Shown here: positions 21,366 through 31,777 of the stretch, in pieces
How positions within the stretch are numbered: position 1 is the first letter of the stretch
Layout: each line of letters begins with the position of its first letter
Assembly (NCBI GenBank): GCA_021234155.1
Contig: JAJEKV010000010.1
Coordinates: forward strand, 7,912,871-7,976,870
Length of the DNA stretch: 64,000 nucleotides
Direction: 5' to 3'
Source of the DNA: Isoetes taiwanensis
Lineage: Eukaryota; Streptophyta; Lycopodiopsida; Isoetales; Isoetaceae
Notes under the pieces: generated by a model
The model's input: only the letters and a program-made list of their open reading frames with translations
What the model was told of the DNA's origin: nothing
Database searches by the model: none
Program-made: the position numbers and the translations under genes

Positions 21366-22501
21366 ATGGTGCCCAGTAGCTTTGTTCGATGGTATGATGC
21401 TGCCAACCACATCCATGACTTTCCTGCTGAAGAGGCCTTCCATGTGTTCGACCATCTCTTTGATCTCCACGCAATCTTGACCAGGACACCCTTCTATACC
21501 GACATAATCTGCCAATATGATCAGCAGATCCTACCCTGGGAAGTTAGCCTGCCTAGGGGAGGGAAATGGGTATCCCTAGATTCGCTTAGCCAAGCCTTAG
21601 GGGGAAGATCCAAGGGCAAGAACCAGCTGTGGGATAGAACAAGAGACATGCCTGACTACATGACTTGTAGAGCCCATAGGCATAGACACCTCTCAGCACA
21701 TGCAACCCTCGCTCTATTCATGCAGTATAAAGCAATCAACAAGGTGGGGGAGTCCTCGATTCAGCCTTTGGACCTAGCGCCACTCGACACACGAAGGGAG
21801 CAAAGCCAGATGCATGAGATCGAGTCAGCACAGTACGTGTACCATGGCATAACATCAGGGGCACTGGCACTACAAATTGAGCAGGATTACGAGCAGCTAG
21901 GGGAAGAAAACCCAGATTGGGAGAGCAGAGAAGCGACAAGGATGGAGAGCCGCATAGCGAGGCACGATGATGACATCAGGCGGGTCTATGAACCACCAAT
22001 CGGCATTACAGCCCTATCACCGATAGTAATCGAAGGAGAGGAGTACATTCTGGCAAACTCAACCTTCCATATTGCCAAGAAGAAGGGCTTAGAATCGACG
22101 AGCTCTTAGGCCTGATCACAAAGGAGCGGCAAAGTGACTTCATCGACTACTCCTATTATGAAATCCCAAGGGAGGTAGCAGAGCGACACTCTTATGCCGG
22201 AGAGACGATGTCAGATATAGCCGCCTACGAGCACATAAGGGAGATATATCGTCAACAGGAGCCGATCATTCCAGAAGAAGAATTTCAGGAGATCCAAAGC
22301 AGGTTGTACAAACCAGGAAGTGGTCCAAGCTCTAGCCGAACAGTTCGTTCAAGGAGTATGCGAGAGGCATCCAGTAGCATCAACCTGGAGAGCGCAACCA
22401 CCATGTGGAGGGACCATGAAGAGCTCTTGGCATTAGATGTAGCAGCTCAGAGAAAGGGCACAGGTTCGAAGGCCAAAGAAAAGGTAAGGCACTCCGGATG
22501 A
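21366..22501 (+). pseudogene. Additional ORF of the gypsy element, function unknown
   Basis: From MVPSSFVRWYDAANHIHDFP the frame runs to 22109, then continues after a +1/-1 shift near 22095 as DELLGLITKERQSDFIDYSY ... to 22501, about 378 residues in all. No retroviral gag, zinc knuckle or enzyme motif is visible. It ends in a basic, Ser-rich tail (SSSRTVRSRSMREASSS). An upstream in-frame extension to 21135 exists, but the Met at 21366 gives the more protein-like start. Extra ORFs between the primer site and gag are known in some plant gypsy lineages. I cannot assign this one. Confidence 0.5.
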
Positions 22502-23111
22502 TAGTCTTTCACAAGGAGTTCAGCCCGCGAGGGGAAGAGTCCGTGGCGCTCCTCATAGCACTCTCTGGCTTCGGACAGCACGCCAAGCTGAGTACCCAAA
22601 CGGATCATATCATTCTCTTTAAGAGACTTCGCCAGGGGCCACCTGAGGGATGCACCATTGACGGTAGTGGCAAAAATGGCACCAGAACTCCCTGCACCTC
22701 AAATGGCTCGAGCCCTCGAAGGGGGATCTTCTAGGAATATCTTGTGCAACGTCGGCAAAGGTCTCCGACTTAGGGACATCAAGAACTTCTTCAAATCAAT
22801 GAAGGGGCATCGAAGATGAACACCTTTTACGTTTACTTATCTTCTAATTGCATTAAATGTCTTCAGTTCTATGTGTTATCATGTACCTTATATAAATGTA
22901 TAACTCTTATATATCAATTGCTATAAATTGTCCTTGACTTATAAGTGAAATTTTGACATGATTTCTTTTATACCTAACAATAATTGACTTGTAAATAAGG
23001 ATGAATAATGTATAACCTAAGTAACAACATTGATGACCAATACTTGCAGCCAGGAATACCAGTTCAGGGTCTCAAGGCCAAGGCCGGCAGCACCAATGGC
23101 TACCTCGAAAC
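22502..23111. other. Non-coding or degenerate stretch between extra ORF and gag
   Basis: A short frame 22498-22734 (SVALLIALSGFGQHAKLSTQ) may be decayed coding sequence. 22800-23020 is AT-rich with no motif, possibly an intron. No insertion boundary was identified. Confidence 0.35.
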
Positions 23112-23582
23112 TTGTTTGGACGAGAACAAGACGACAACAACGAAGAAATGACGGTGGAGTCAGTAAATGCAAGGCTTACGCAAATGAGGAACCAGATGCA
23201 GCACCTGCTTCAGTGGGCAACCCCATTGATGAACGCTCAGGAATACGGACCTCCACCACCACCTCCACCATCTGTGCGGGGTGCTGAAGAGGCTCCAGAG
23301 CCGGAAAGGGATGAGAATCAATGTGATGTCAGGTACAAGAAGAGAAAGAGAAAAAGCAGAAAGAGTCCAACACCATCCAGCTCTAGTGTATCAGATACCT
23401 CTAACAGCCAGACCGATAGCAGCTCCGAGAGCGAGTCAGATGCATCACAGGATAGGAAAAAGAACAGCAAGGCAGATGATTACCAGAAGAAGGTGGATAG
23501 TGCCACGAGTAATGTCTGGAAGACGAGAAAGCTTGGTCAATTTTCAGGAAAAGACAGGTCAGGCATGGAAGCAGCTGCATGA
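23112..23582 (+). pseudogene. gag N-terminal fragment
   Basis: The frame contains ESVNARLTQMRNQMQHLLQW (a coiled-coil-like start), a poly-Pro stretch, a basic [17 protein letters not shown] region and Ser/Asp-rich repeats. It ends [14 protein letters not shown]. In gypsy gag this kind of 'L..FSGKD' motif begins the capsid-like core. Here sequence passes straight into RT ([16 protein letters not shown]) in another frame. Capsid core, zinc knuckle and aspartic protease are therefore deleted at about 23550-23565. Confidence 0.65.
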
Positions 23583-24950
23583 ATTGCTTGACCTTGGATT
23601 TATAAGAGCAAGTGTGTCTCCCTTTAGGGCACCCATACTCTTCGTCAAGAAGAAAGACGGGAGTCTAAGAATGTGTATAGATTATCGCCAGCTTAACAAG
23701 CAGATGATAAAGAATAAATACGCTCTGCCAAGGGCAGATGATTTGATGGATCAGCTCCAAGGAGCGAACGTTTTCTCTAAGATTGACTTAAGGTCAGGAT
23801 ACCATCAAATAAGGATAAAGGAAGAAGATATCCATAAGACCGCCTTCAGAACGCGGTACGGGCACTTCGAGTTCACAGTAATGCCTTTTGGCTTATCGAA
23901 TGCCCCGGCAACTTTCATGCGTCTCATGAATGACATCTTCAGAGAGTTCTTAGACGAGTTTGTCATTGTATTCTTCGACGACATCCTAGTCTACAGCAAG
24001 TCCATTGAAGAACATTGTCAACATTTGAGAAGAGTGTTGGAGAAGTTGAGACGGCATCGGTTGTGTGGGAAGCTCTTCAAATGCCACTTTGCAACAGGTC
24101 GAGTGGAGTATTTGGGGCACGTGGTAACAGCCGAAGGGATTTCTACAGATCCGTCAAAGATTGAAGCAATAGTTGATTGGCCAACTCCAAGGAACGTGGC
24201 AGAAGTGAGAAGTTTTCTCCGTCTGGCAGGATACTATAGGAAGTTCGTGAAGGACTTCGCTAGGTGGGCGTCCCCCTTATCGGACCTCACCAAGAATAAG
24301 AAGATAAAGGATTGGACAAAGCTTTGGCTTGAGAATGTCCAAGCCTCCTTTGAAAAGCTCAAAGAGGCTCTAACGACAGCTCCAGTCCTCGTCCTTCTAG
24401 ATCCGAGCAAAGATAAGCTAGTGGTCACGGATGCGAGCAAGATGGCAACAGGTGCAGTTTTGATGCAAGAAGGAAGGGTAGTCGTCTACGACTCGAAGAA
24501 GATGAGCGATGCGGAGCAACGCTACCCAACCCATGATCAGGAGCTATTAGCCATTGTCAGGGCATTAAGGATTTGGAGGCATTATTTGTTGGGGAGGAAA
24601 TTCCAGTTGGATATTGATCACCAGAGCCTCCAGTACATTTTCACCCAACCACTCCTCAACCTAAGGCAAAGGAGGTGGATGGAATTCCTTGAGGAATACG
24701 ACTTCGACATAGTATATAAGCCCAGCAAGCTCAACATCGTTGCAGATGCCCTCTCCAGGAGACCTTTTGAGACGAGAACGCATTGTAATGCTATATCTAC
24801 TCTTTCGAGTGAGTATGGCAAGAAAATTGAGGAGACATTGCCATCAGATGGTGATTTCAAAGAGGTATGGGCAAGCCTCTCTAAGGAGGTAAGAACAGAC
24901 AAGGAAAGGGAGGCCTTCAAACATTATAGGAAGGAAGGCAACCTGTTGTA
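23563..24950 (+). CDS. Gypsy pol: reverse transcriptase and RNase H (5' part of pol)
   Basis: The frame is uninterrupted up to the transposon insertion. RT motifs: [55 protein letters not shown], and the catalytic box FFDDILVYS near 23975. [10 protein letters not shown] and the [16 protein letters not shown] connection follow. RNase H acidic residues are visible in [35 protein letters not shown] and IVADALSRR. The product would copy the element RNA into DNA and remove the RNA strand. It ends at GNLL, where the TIR transposon was inserted. The reading resumes at 36210. Confidence 0.95.
24947..24950 (+). repeat. 4-bp target duplication (TGTA) of the 11-kb transposon
   Basis: TGTA is repeated at 36208-36211. 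The unoccupied site is inferred from the continuous pol reading GNLLYHKNK, which requires exactly one TGTA. Confidence 0.85.
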
Positions 24951-25600
24951 GGGTCCAAGCACAATAGGGCGTCTCATTTTTCTTGTCCCCTTTGTCCCCC
25001 ATTTTAGTACTAAAAACCAATAAAGCCACGTGAGGTTGTTAGGAATCTTGGAGGCAATTTCAAATTTCATAAAAAACAAAAATAGTAAAAATTCGAATTG
25101 CACGATTCTTGGAAAATTTCGGCTCAGCAGCGTGCATTCCCGAAAGGAAAACTAGAAGATCGAAATCTTCATGCTTCTCGCTTCTCGTCTACCGATTTGT
25201 TCCAGGTTTGAATGGATCAATGTTTATTGTGTTTCTTTTTTACTATTTGCCAAATTCATTTTCTAAGTAATTAGTGTATCTGAATCCTTGCCTCATGAAT
25301 CGGACATGGAAATAGAATTCCACTGATATATTTGAGTCCAGACTCGAAAGTAAATTTGAGTCCAGACATGGAAATAGAATTCCACTGATATCAATATTTT
25401 TTTAAACTTGAAAGTACTCTCTGATAATTCTACCCTAGTCCTATAATATATGTAGTAATGGCTGTATCTACCTCAGATATTTGGAGCACTATGCTTTAAC
25501 TCTTTAAGGTTTTTGCACTTCAATATAATATTAATGTTTGACTAAATACAGATCTAGCTTTCTAAATTTTTTCGTGTGTTTTTGTACATTATTTCTTCAG

Positions 25601-28600
25601 ATGGAGATTGCAGGATTAGATGCCACTAGGGATGGAAATCCAGAGACTGATACAAGCATGGAAGATTCTGATGCAGTACAAAAACGAAGAAAGGAAGAGC
25701 AAAAAATAAAGGCTAGATTAAAAAAGAGAGCTCAACGTCAAAGACGCAAGGAGGAGGCAGCTCAATTGGTTTGTAATGATGATAATGCGTCAAATTCAGG
25801 GCTTCCACTATGGAGATTGAAGTACAAGGCTCTTAAAATTGTAAGATACTATTTGAATACTACCAAAGATCTTAACAATGATGACGTGCAAAAAGTATGG
25901 GAGCTTGTTAAGAATAATAGGTCAGTCAGAATTTCAGAGCTTGATAAAGAGAGGCAAATTGACGCTGATATTGTATGCAATCTAAAGGATGGTCTGCAAC
26001 AAGTGAAATCAGCATGTAGCAATGATAAGCTTGCAGCTAAAAGGGCAGCACTTTCTATGTCAATTGCGCATGCACCTCATGGCAAGAGAAGGCGTTACGC
26101 TAAAGCATTAGGTATCCATCCAAGGAACATATCTTTAGCTAGAAGGCATATGATTTCAGTGCAAAAAGGAGAACGTAAGTTGGCACTTGAAGGAAGGAAA
26201 AAAAGGACTGATTGTCTCAGTGAAGAAGTTATTGATTGTATTAAATCTTATTGGGCAAACCACACCAGAGTATCTCCAAATGCTAAAGATGTTAGATCAG
26301 GAAGAGGGAAGTATCCTAAACATCCGACACATTATCTCGAAGTGAGCCAGGTGAGTTTTGTCCTGCCATATTTTTTATATTCAATTATAAAGCATTGTTA
26401 AATTTGCTATATTGCTAGTTGATTAAGTAGCATATTAGTGCTAAATTGCTTATGTGGTTAGGTCTTGTTTGCCTCGCTTTGTAGTCAATAGTACTAAATA
26501 GCTTCTTATCTTTTAATACTTGCATGAATACTATGAAAAATGGAATTAGTACTTCCCATGCGAAATGGGAATATGTATACTAACTAGTGACAGTTTTGAT
26601 ATTAGTAATAGTGAACAAAATTAAAGGACCGTGGTCTCGCTAACTAGTACTATGTTGTTTGAGTTAGTGGATCACTTTTAACAGATGCAATAATTTGTAC
26701 TAGTATGTTTGTTCTAGTACTATCCAAGGGAGGTAGCATACGTTTGCTAACTAGTGCTATGCTATGTAAGGTAGGACTACTCATGGATGTAGTGGTGCTT
26801 AGCACTATAATGACTTTTTTCTCGTTAGCGAGACCCTAATTTTGTGTTTATGCTTGTGTTCTCACGAGTATACTTTGTCTTTATTGTAATTGTAGATTGA
26901 ATTTTTCTTGGGCTTCAAGGCTGAGTTTCCCCATGTTGAAATAAAGCGAGAGGAGTTTTGAGAAATTGAAACCCTACTTTGTGGTGAAGTTGAAGGATTT
27001 CAATACACCGTTGTTGCATGCACCATCGAGGGATAACCATGTTGCGGGAAGGGATCAACAAAATGAGAAGTTCTTCATTGGTGCACCCTTCATTTGCAAT
27101 TGTACATGTCCGATATGCAATAGCTTAACCCGACGAGTAGGTTGTAGCGCATCAAAGTGGAAGATGAACTCCAAAGAGTGAGATGTGGAAGAAGATGGTG
27201 TGTCCGAAAAGACGAGGAAGATGATTGGCACAAAAATGATTGTCTCAGAGGGTGAGTGCAAAACTTGTGGTATTAAAAATTTTCCTATTTGCCCAAAGGA
27301 GGAAGTTGATGATAGCAATACCAAAGTTCAAAGGGAGTATTTGGACTATGAGGATGTTGGCTTTGATAAGAAGGGCAAAAAGAAGACTAGATTACAACAC
27401 CAAAGATCTAGAAACCGAACCAAAAGTTTTGATGGAGACATTTAGGAAGAAGGCAAAGGAATATGTCGGTCATAATTTCCGTTACAAGTGGCGGGAATCA
27501 CAATTTAGAAAGCTCTTACAAAGGTTTCCGAGAAGATACCATAGTATCTATTCTTGACTTTGCTGAAAATTACACTCAAAGAGCGTAATGAAGTTCAATC
27601 AATGCACCGCACAATGAACAAAGTTACTATTCTTGTTCATTTGACATATAGAAGGGATTCTAAAACGCAAGAAATTATCAAAGAAGAGCATTTTTACATC
27701 TCGGATGATAGGCAACATGATTCGTTGTTAAATGCAACCACCTTTATGTTACATCACAATTGGTTGATTGAAAACAACATAAAAGCAAAAATGCATGTGC
27801 TTTTCTCGGATGGAGCGACTTCCCAATTCAAATCCGCGAGGATTCTACTTCATTTCGAGATCGAAGGGCTTGACAGACATGGACATGATGTGGAACTTTT
27901 GGGGTTCAGTCACGGTAAAGGAGAACACGATGGTGCGGTGCGAAGAATCAAGAGGGCATTAAGGGCAGCACAGGTTGAGAGGTGTTACATTAAGGAATGC
28001 TCAAGATATTGTCGAAAGGCTACGGAAATACATGGAAACAAAGAGCTCCAACATCTTATCTTAAACAAAGTGTGGTCGGGAGGCACTTCGGGAAATTGGA
28101 AAGAGCGAGGTGGATAGAAAAAAATGAATGGGCTGCAAAAAAAGTTAAAAGATACAAGAAGCTTGCATTGCATTCTTGGATTTTCAACTAATCCAACACA
28201 TTTACAGGTAAGGAAGCTTTCTTGTTTCTGTACAGAATGCATTCTGATGAATTGGGATTTTTGTCCCAATAAAACACACACAGGAGAATGGAAATTAGTT
28301 GTCATTGAGCCTACTGCCAAGTTTAACGGGGATAGGGGAGAGGAAGATGACGATGCAATTTATTTTGGCACGTCAGATGATCTTAGCAGCCAGCTCATAC
28401 TTGGTGATGTTTTTGCAGTTGTTGCACCAACAAACAACTATGAGAATGTTGAATTCTATCTTGTTCTATGTACAAAGCCAAGATATGTTGTTGAACAGGA
28501 GTTTGTAGATCAAAGATGGGCAGAAATTTTCCATTGGGGATGAGGTCATCGAAGGTAATTACTATGAGAAGTTGCACAACTCAAAAAAAGGCTACAAATA

Positions 28601-28760
28601 TTGTCCAGACAATAAAGCCATTGTGTTTGTGGAGCAAGTTGCAGGAATTAAAATCCATATGTCTGTTGCCAAACACAGTGTCAAAGGTTGTGATACGGTT
28701 TATACTCTCGAAGAAGAAGAAAAAGAACGAATACTTGAGAATCTCCCCGGTCTTCTATAA
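25601..28760 (+). pseudogene. Sola-like transposase, multi-exon and frameshifted
   Basis: Exon 1 (25601-26350) starts MEIAGLDATRDGNPETDTSM, is basic and helical, and ends TRVSPNAKDV ... HYLEVSQ at a CCAG|GTGAGT donor. After a 545-bp intron the next exon (26896 on) gives FKAEFPHVEIKREEF, then a shift into KLKPYFVVKLKDFNT and a Cys-rich CNCTCPICNSL. A core with putative catalytic acids follows: VSILDFAENY (27540), HFYISDDRQHDSL, LFSDGATSQFKSARI (27800) and SHGKGEHDGAVRRIKRALR (27910). A C-terminal domain (28124-28760) ends KYCPDNKAIVFVEQ and EERILENLPGLL-like sequence. Stops near 27585 and several shifts mean it is not functional. The same motif series recurs at 61-64 kb. Confidence 0.75.
26563..26705 (+). 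repeat. Dispersed direct repeat, copy 1 of 2
   Basis: About 140 bp starting ATGGGAATATGTATACTAAC, strongly similar to 29309-29446. It lies in the first intron of the transposase gene. It contains CTAACTAGTACTATG-type motifs that also recur nearby (26750). Confidence 0.8.
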
Positions 28761-30330
28761 AAGATTCATCATGATGCACATGATTAACAATTCGGTTTTG
28801 AAAATGGTACTGGATCCCTGCATTGTTTCCTTTTTTGTTTAATACATAATTTATCAGATTATGTCCATCAGATTATTATTAGCATAAACTATCTTAAACT
28901 ATCATGCATGCTACTGATGGAATACTCCATGTATGAATTTTTTAATGTATCAGATTTATTAGTTTATATTCAAAGAGCATAATCTTTATCGATTATGTCC
29001 ATCTTTTAGTATGCTCAATGTCCATCAGAGAATTCATACATGGAGTATTTGTATAAGATGCATGCTACTGATGGAATACTCCATGTATGAATTCTTTAAT
29101 TAATCTGATATTATGCTTAAAGCCTCACATAACAAAACAATCAGTGAAAGGCAGTTTAGCTTAACACTAAGGATTACCACAAAAATGAATATCTAACTAC
29201 AAGCTTAATGCTACAACACCATGGACTGAGGAAAATACTTAGCTCAACAAATCATGATCTACAAGAACATGTATGCCTCTATGTCAGGTTGATTGTTTGC
29301 TGTCTGAAATGGGAATATGTATACTAACTAGTGACAGGTTTTGATATTAGTACTAGTGAACGAAATTAAAGTACTGTGTCTGCTAACTAATACTATGTTG
29401 TTTGAGTTAGTGGATCACACTTTAACAGATGCAATAATTTGTACTAAACGTTAATTAGAACTACATTCTGGATTGCATCTTCATTGCTTAAACGTGTTCA
29501 GCTGTGCTAGGGTTTAGAGACAACAACACAATATATGTGGTTGATTGATCAGAATAAAATCGATAACTTTTAAAAAAGATGTATATCCATGGATGAGTTA
29601 ACATAAAACGAATCACTAACTCATGAAAGAGCTTGTACACAAAAAAGTTTAAGTAGTATATATATTCCTTTACATCAACATTTACACCAAAACTTATCCA
29701 TATTAGCATCAACATTTACACCAAAACTTGTCCATATTAGCCGAGAAAATAAGAAGATTTCACATATTGGCCGAGATCCTATGAAGCCACATGTCCTAAT
29801 TATGAAGTGCAGGCATCTTCAACGCAACATAAAGGTCATTGCCCTCAGCTACTACAGTCATCTCCGTATATGCCAAATGCATTGCATGCACCGCGGTCCT
29901 ATCCACTTCTTTGGACCTTAGATGAGACTACACTCCTTTTCTCTCAGAACTTATTCACCTCCACACAAGAGAATTTCGCCACAATCTTGGCCAGGTCCCT
30001 ACCGGCCGGAAGCGGTTGATTCCTCCATGGGGGACTTAGCAGTGAGTTTGAACCTGGCCATGAACCTCGAAGAAGAGTGATCGAAGAAGGAACTTCGTGA
30101 ATCTTCTCACTCATCAAACTGCTGCATGCATAATTAAATACAGGCCTCGAAAGTCGAGCCCAATAATAAGAAATCCTTTTTTAATTGAAAACTAAGGCAA
30201 AAATCAATAGAACTAACTAGATAGATGAAATAGTCACTAGTTATAATAGGTATCAAATGTTCTATATGGGGTATCAATATGGGGTACCAACCAATAAAAA
30301 AAAATCAATAGGTAGATAACAACTTAGTAT
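28761..30330. other. Interior spacer of the Sola-like element
   Basis: AT-rich with no convincing gene. It contains a duplicated 'GCATGCTACTGATGGAATAC' block (28906 and 29060) with inverted CATGGAGTATT (29038), the second copy of the 140-bp repeat (29309-29446), and a duplicated 'CATCAACATTTACACCAAAA' (29677 and 29708). This could be the 3' region of the transposase gene. Confidence 0.45.
29309..29446 (+). repeat. Dispersed direct repeat, copy 2 of 2
   Basis: Matches 26563-26705 with small indels and substitutions. Confidence 0.8.
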
Positions 30331-30339
30331 GCTAAGATC

Positions 30340-30560
30340 GAGCACCGTAAATATCGGACCGTAAATATCGGACCGTAAATATCGGACGCCGTCATGTTAT
30401 AGCCACGGGTATATCCGTGGGATATCTGGGTCTTTGATGTTATAGCCACATCTTGAGCCACATCACAAGAAAAATACACGGCGTTTTTGTGGACTTAGCG
30501 GATTTTTTGAGATTTAGCACTGGCTATAACATGACGACGTCCGACATTTACAGGGTTGGT
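30340..30560. mobile_element. Mutator-type MITE (221 bp) with 9-bp duplication
   Basis: GCTAAGATC is present at 30331-30339 and 30561-30569. Inverted ends pair CGGACGCCGTCATGTTATAG with CTATAACATGACGACGTCCG, and more weakly outward (ACCGTAAAT / ATTTACAGGGT). A 'ATCGGACCGTAAAT' unit is tandemly tripled in the left arm. A 9-bp duplication is typical of Mutator-like elements. No coding capacity. Confidence 0.8.
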
Positions 30561-30624
30561 GCTAAGATCTTAGACTTCACAAAATGCATAGGCTATATAA
30601 TTCATTAAATACTAATGTGGAGAT

Positions 30625-31000
30625 ACAAATGTTCATTAAACCCTATGCATGTTCTTAAACATGTTCATTAAACCATATGCATGTTCTTAATCATGTTCTT
30701 CAACATGTTCATTAAACCTATGGGATAAATTAAAGATTTTACAAAAGGAATGGGATTAATTAAAAATTTTACAAAAGGAATGGGATAAACCCTATGCATG
30801 TTCTTAAACATGTTCATTAAACCCTATGCATGTTCTTAAACATGTTCATTAAACCATATGCATGTTCTTAATCATGTTCTTCAACATGTTCATTAAACCT
30901 ATGGGATAAATTAAAGATTTTACAAAAGGAATGGGATTAATTAAAATTTTTACAAAAGGAATGGGATTAATTAAAAATTTTACAAAAGGAATGGATCTTC
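30625..31000. repeat. Complex tandem repeat (ATGCATGTTCTTAAACATGTTC)
   Basis: Blocks of 'CATTAAACC(C)TATGCATGTTCTTAA(A/T)CATGTT' occur five times. A longer unit of about 175 bp, ending in repeated 'GGGATTAATTAAAAATTTTACAAAAGGAAT', is duplicated (about 30640-30790 and 30800-30990). Non-coding. Confidence 0.75.
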
Positions 31001-31777
31001 ATGGAGAGCTGGAGTCTTCTTCGCATCTCTCCATGAACATCCAATCCCAACCTAGATTTGTGCATAGATTTCCCAAACAACCCCACCCTTTAATTACCAA
31101 GAAGCATGAAGAAGGCATCCCATGCCCCCCACACCCAATATTAATAAACTCAAAAGCAATAGTGCTTATATAACTATGTTTTTTTTTTTTTTTTAATTAT
31201 GCTTGTGGGATATATGAACCCACGAAAAATTTTTGTTTGTTTTAGGGTTCAGTAGGATCTTCTTCTCATGCGATCAATGGCCGATCCCACAAGCAAATCT
31301 GTCCTCTTGCCACCGTCAGTAGGGTAGCCTCCCCGCGTAAAAAGACCAACTGGTTTTGAGTTAAGGACCTCAAAATTCCTTTGGAGGTCCCTTCATGCTC
31401 GTTTCAATCGCACTTTGCTTATTCAAGCAAACCTGTTCAGTTAAAACATTTGTCACATAAGCTTGCATACAATTCTGCTTGCAATTCTTCGAACACATTT
31501 GCCAACAAATGCTTGCACAAAATTCTGCCATCGAATCACTGCTATGAACGAACAGTATATTGAGCTAATCAAAATGGAACTGTAGAATTATTCAAAGGAT
31601 ATTTCTTGATCCGCTTGTGAACTTTCATACCAATTTAGGCGACGTGAATAAATGTTATTATGCTACGTAATTATTGTTATTATGATCGTAATAAAATAAC
31701 ATCGAAATGGTTCATACAAATAGATCAAAATAATGTTGATCATAATGGTTTATAAAGATACATCAGAATAATATTGA

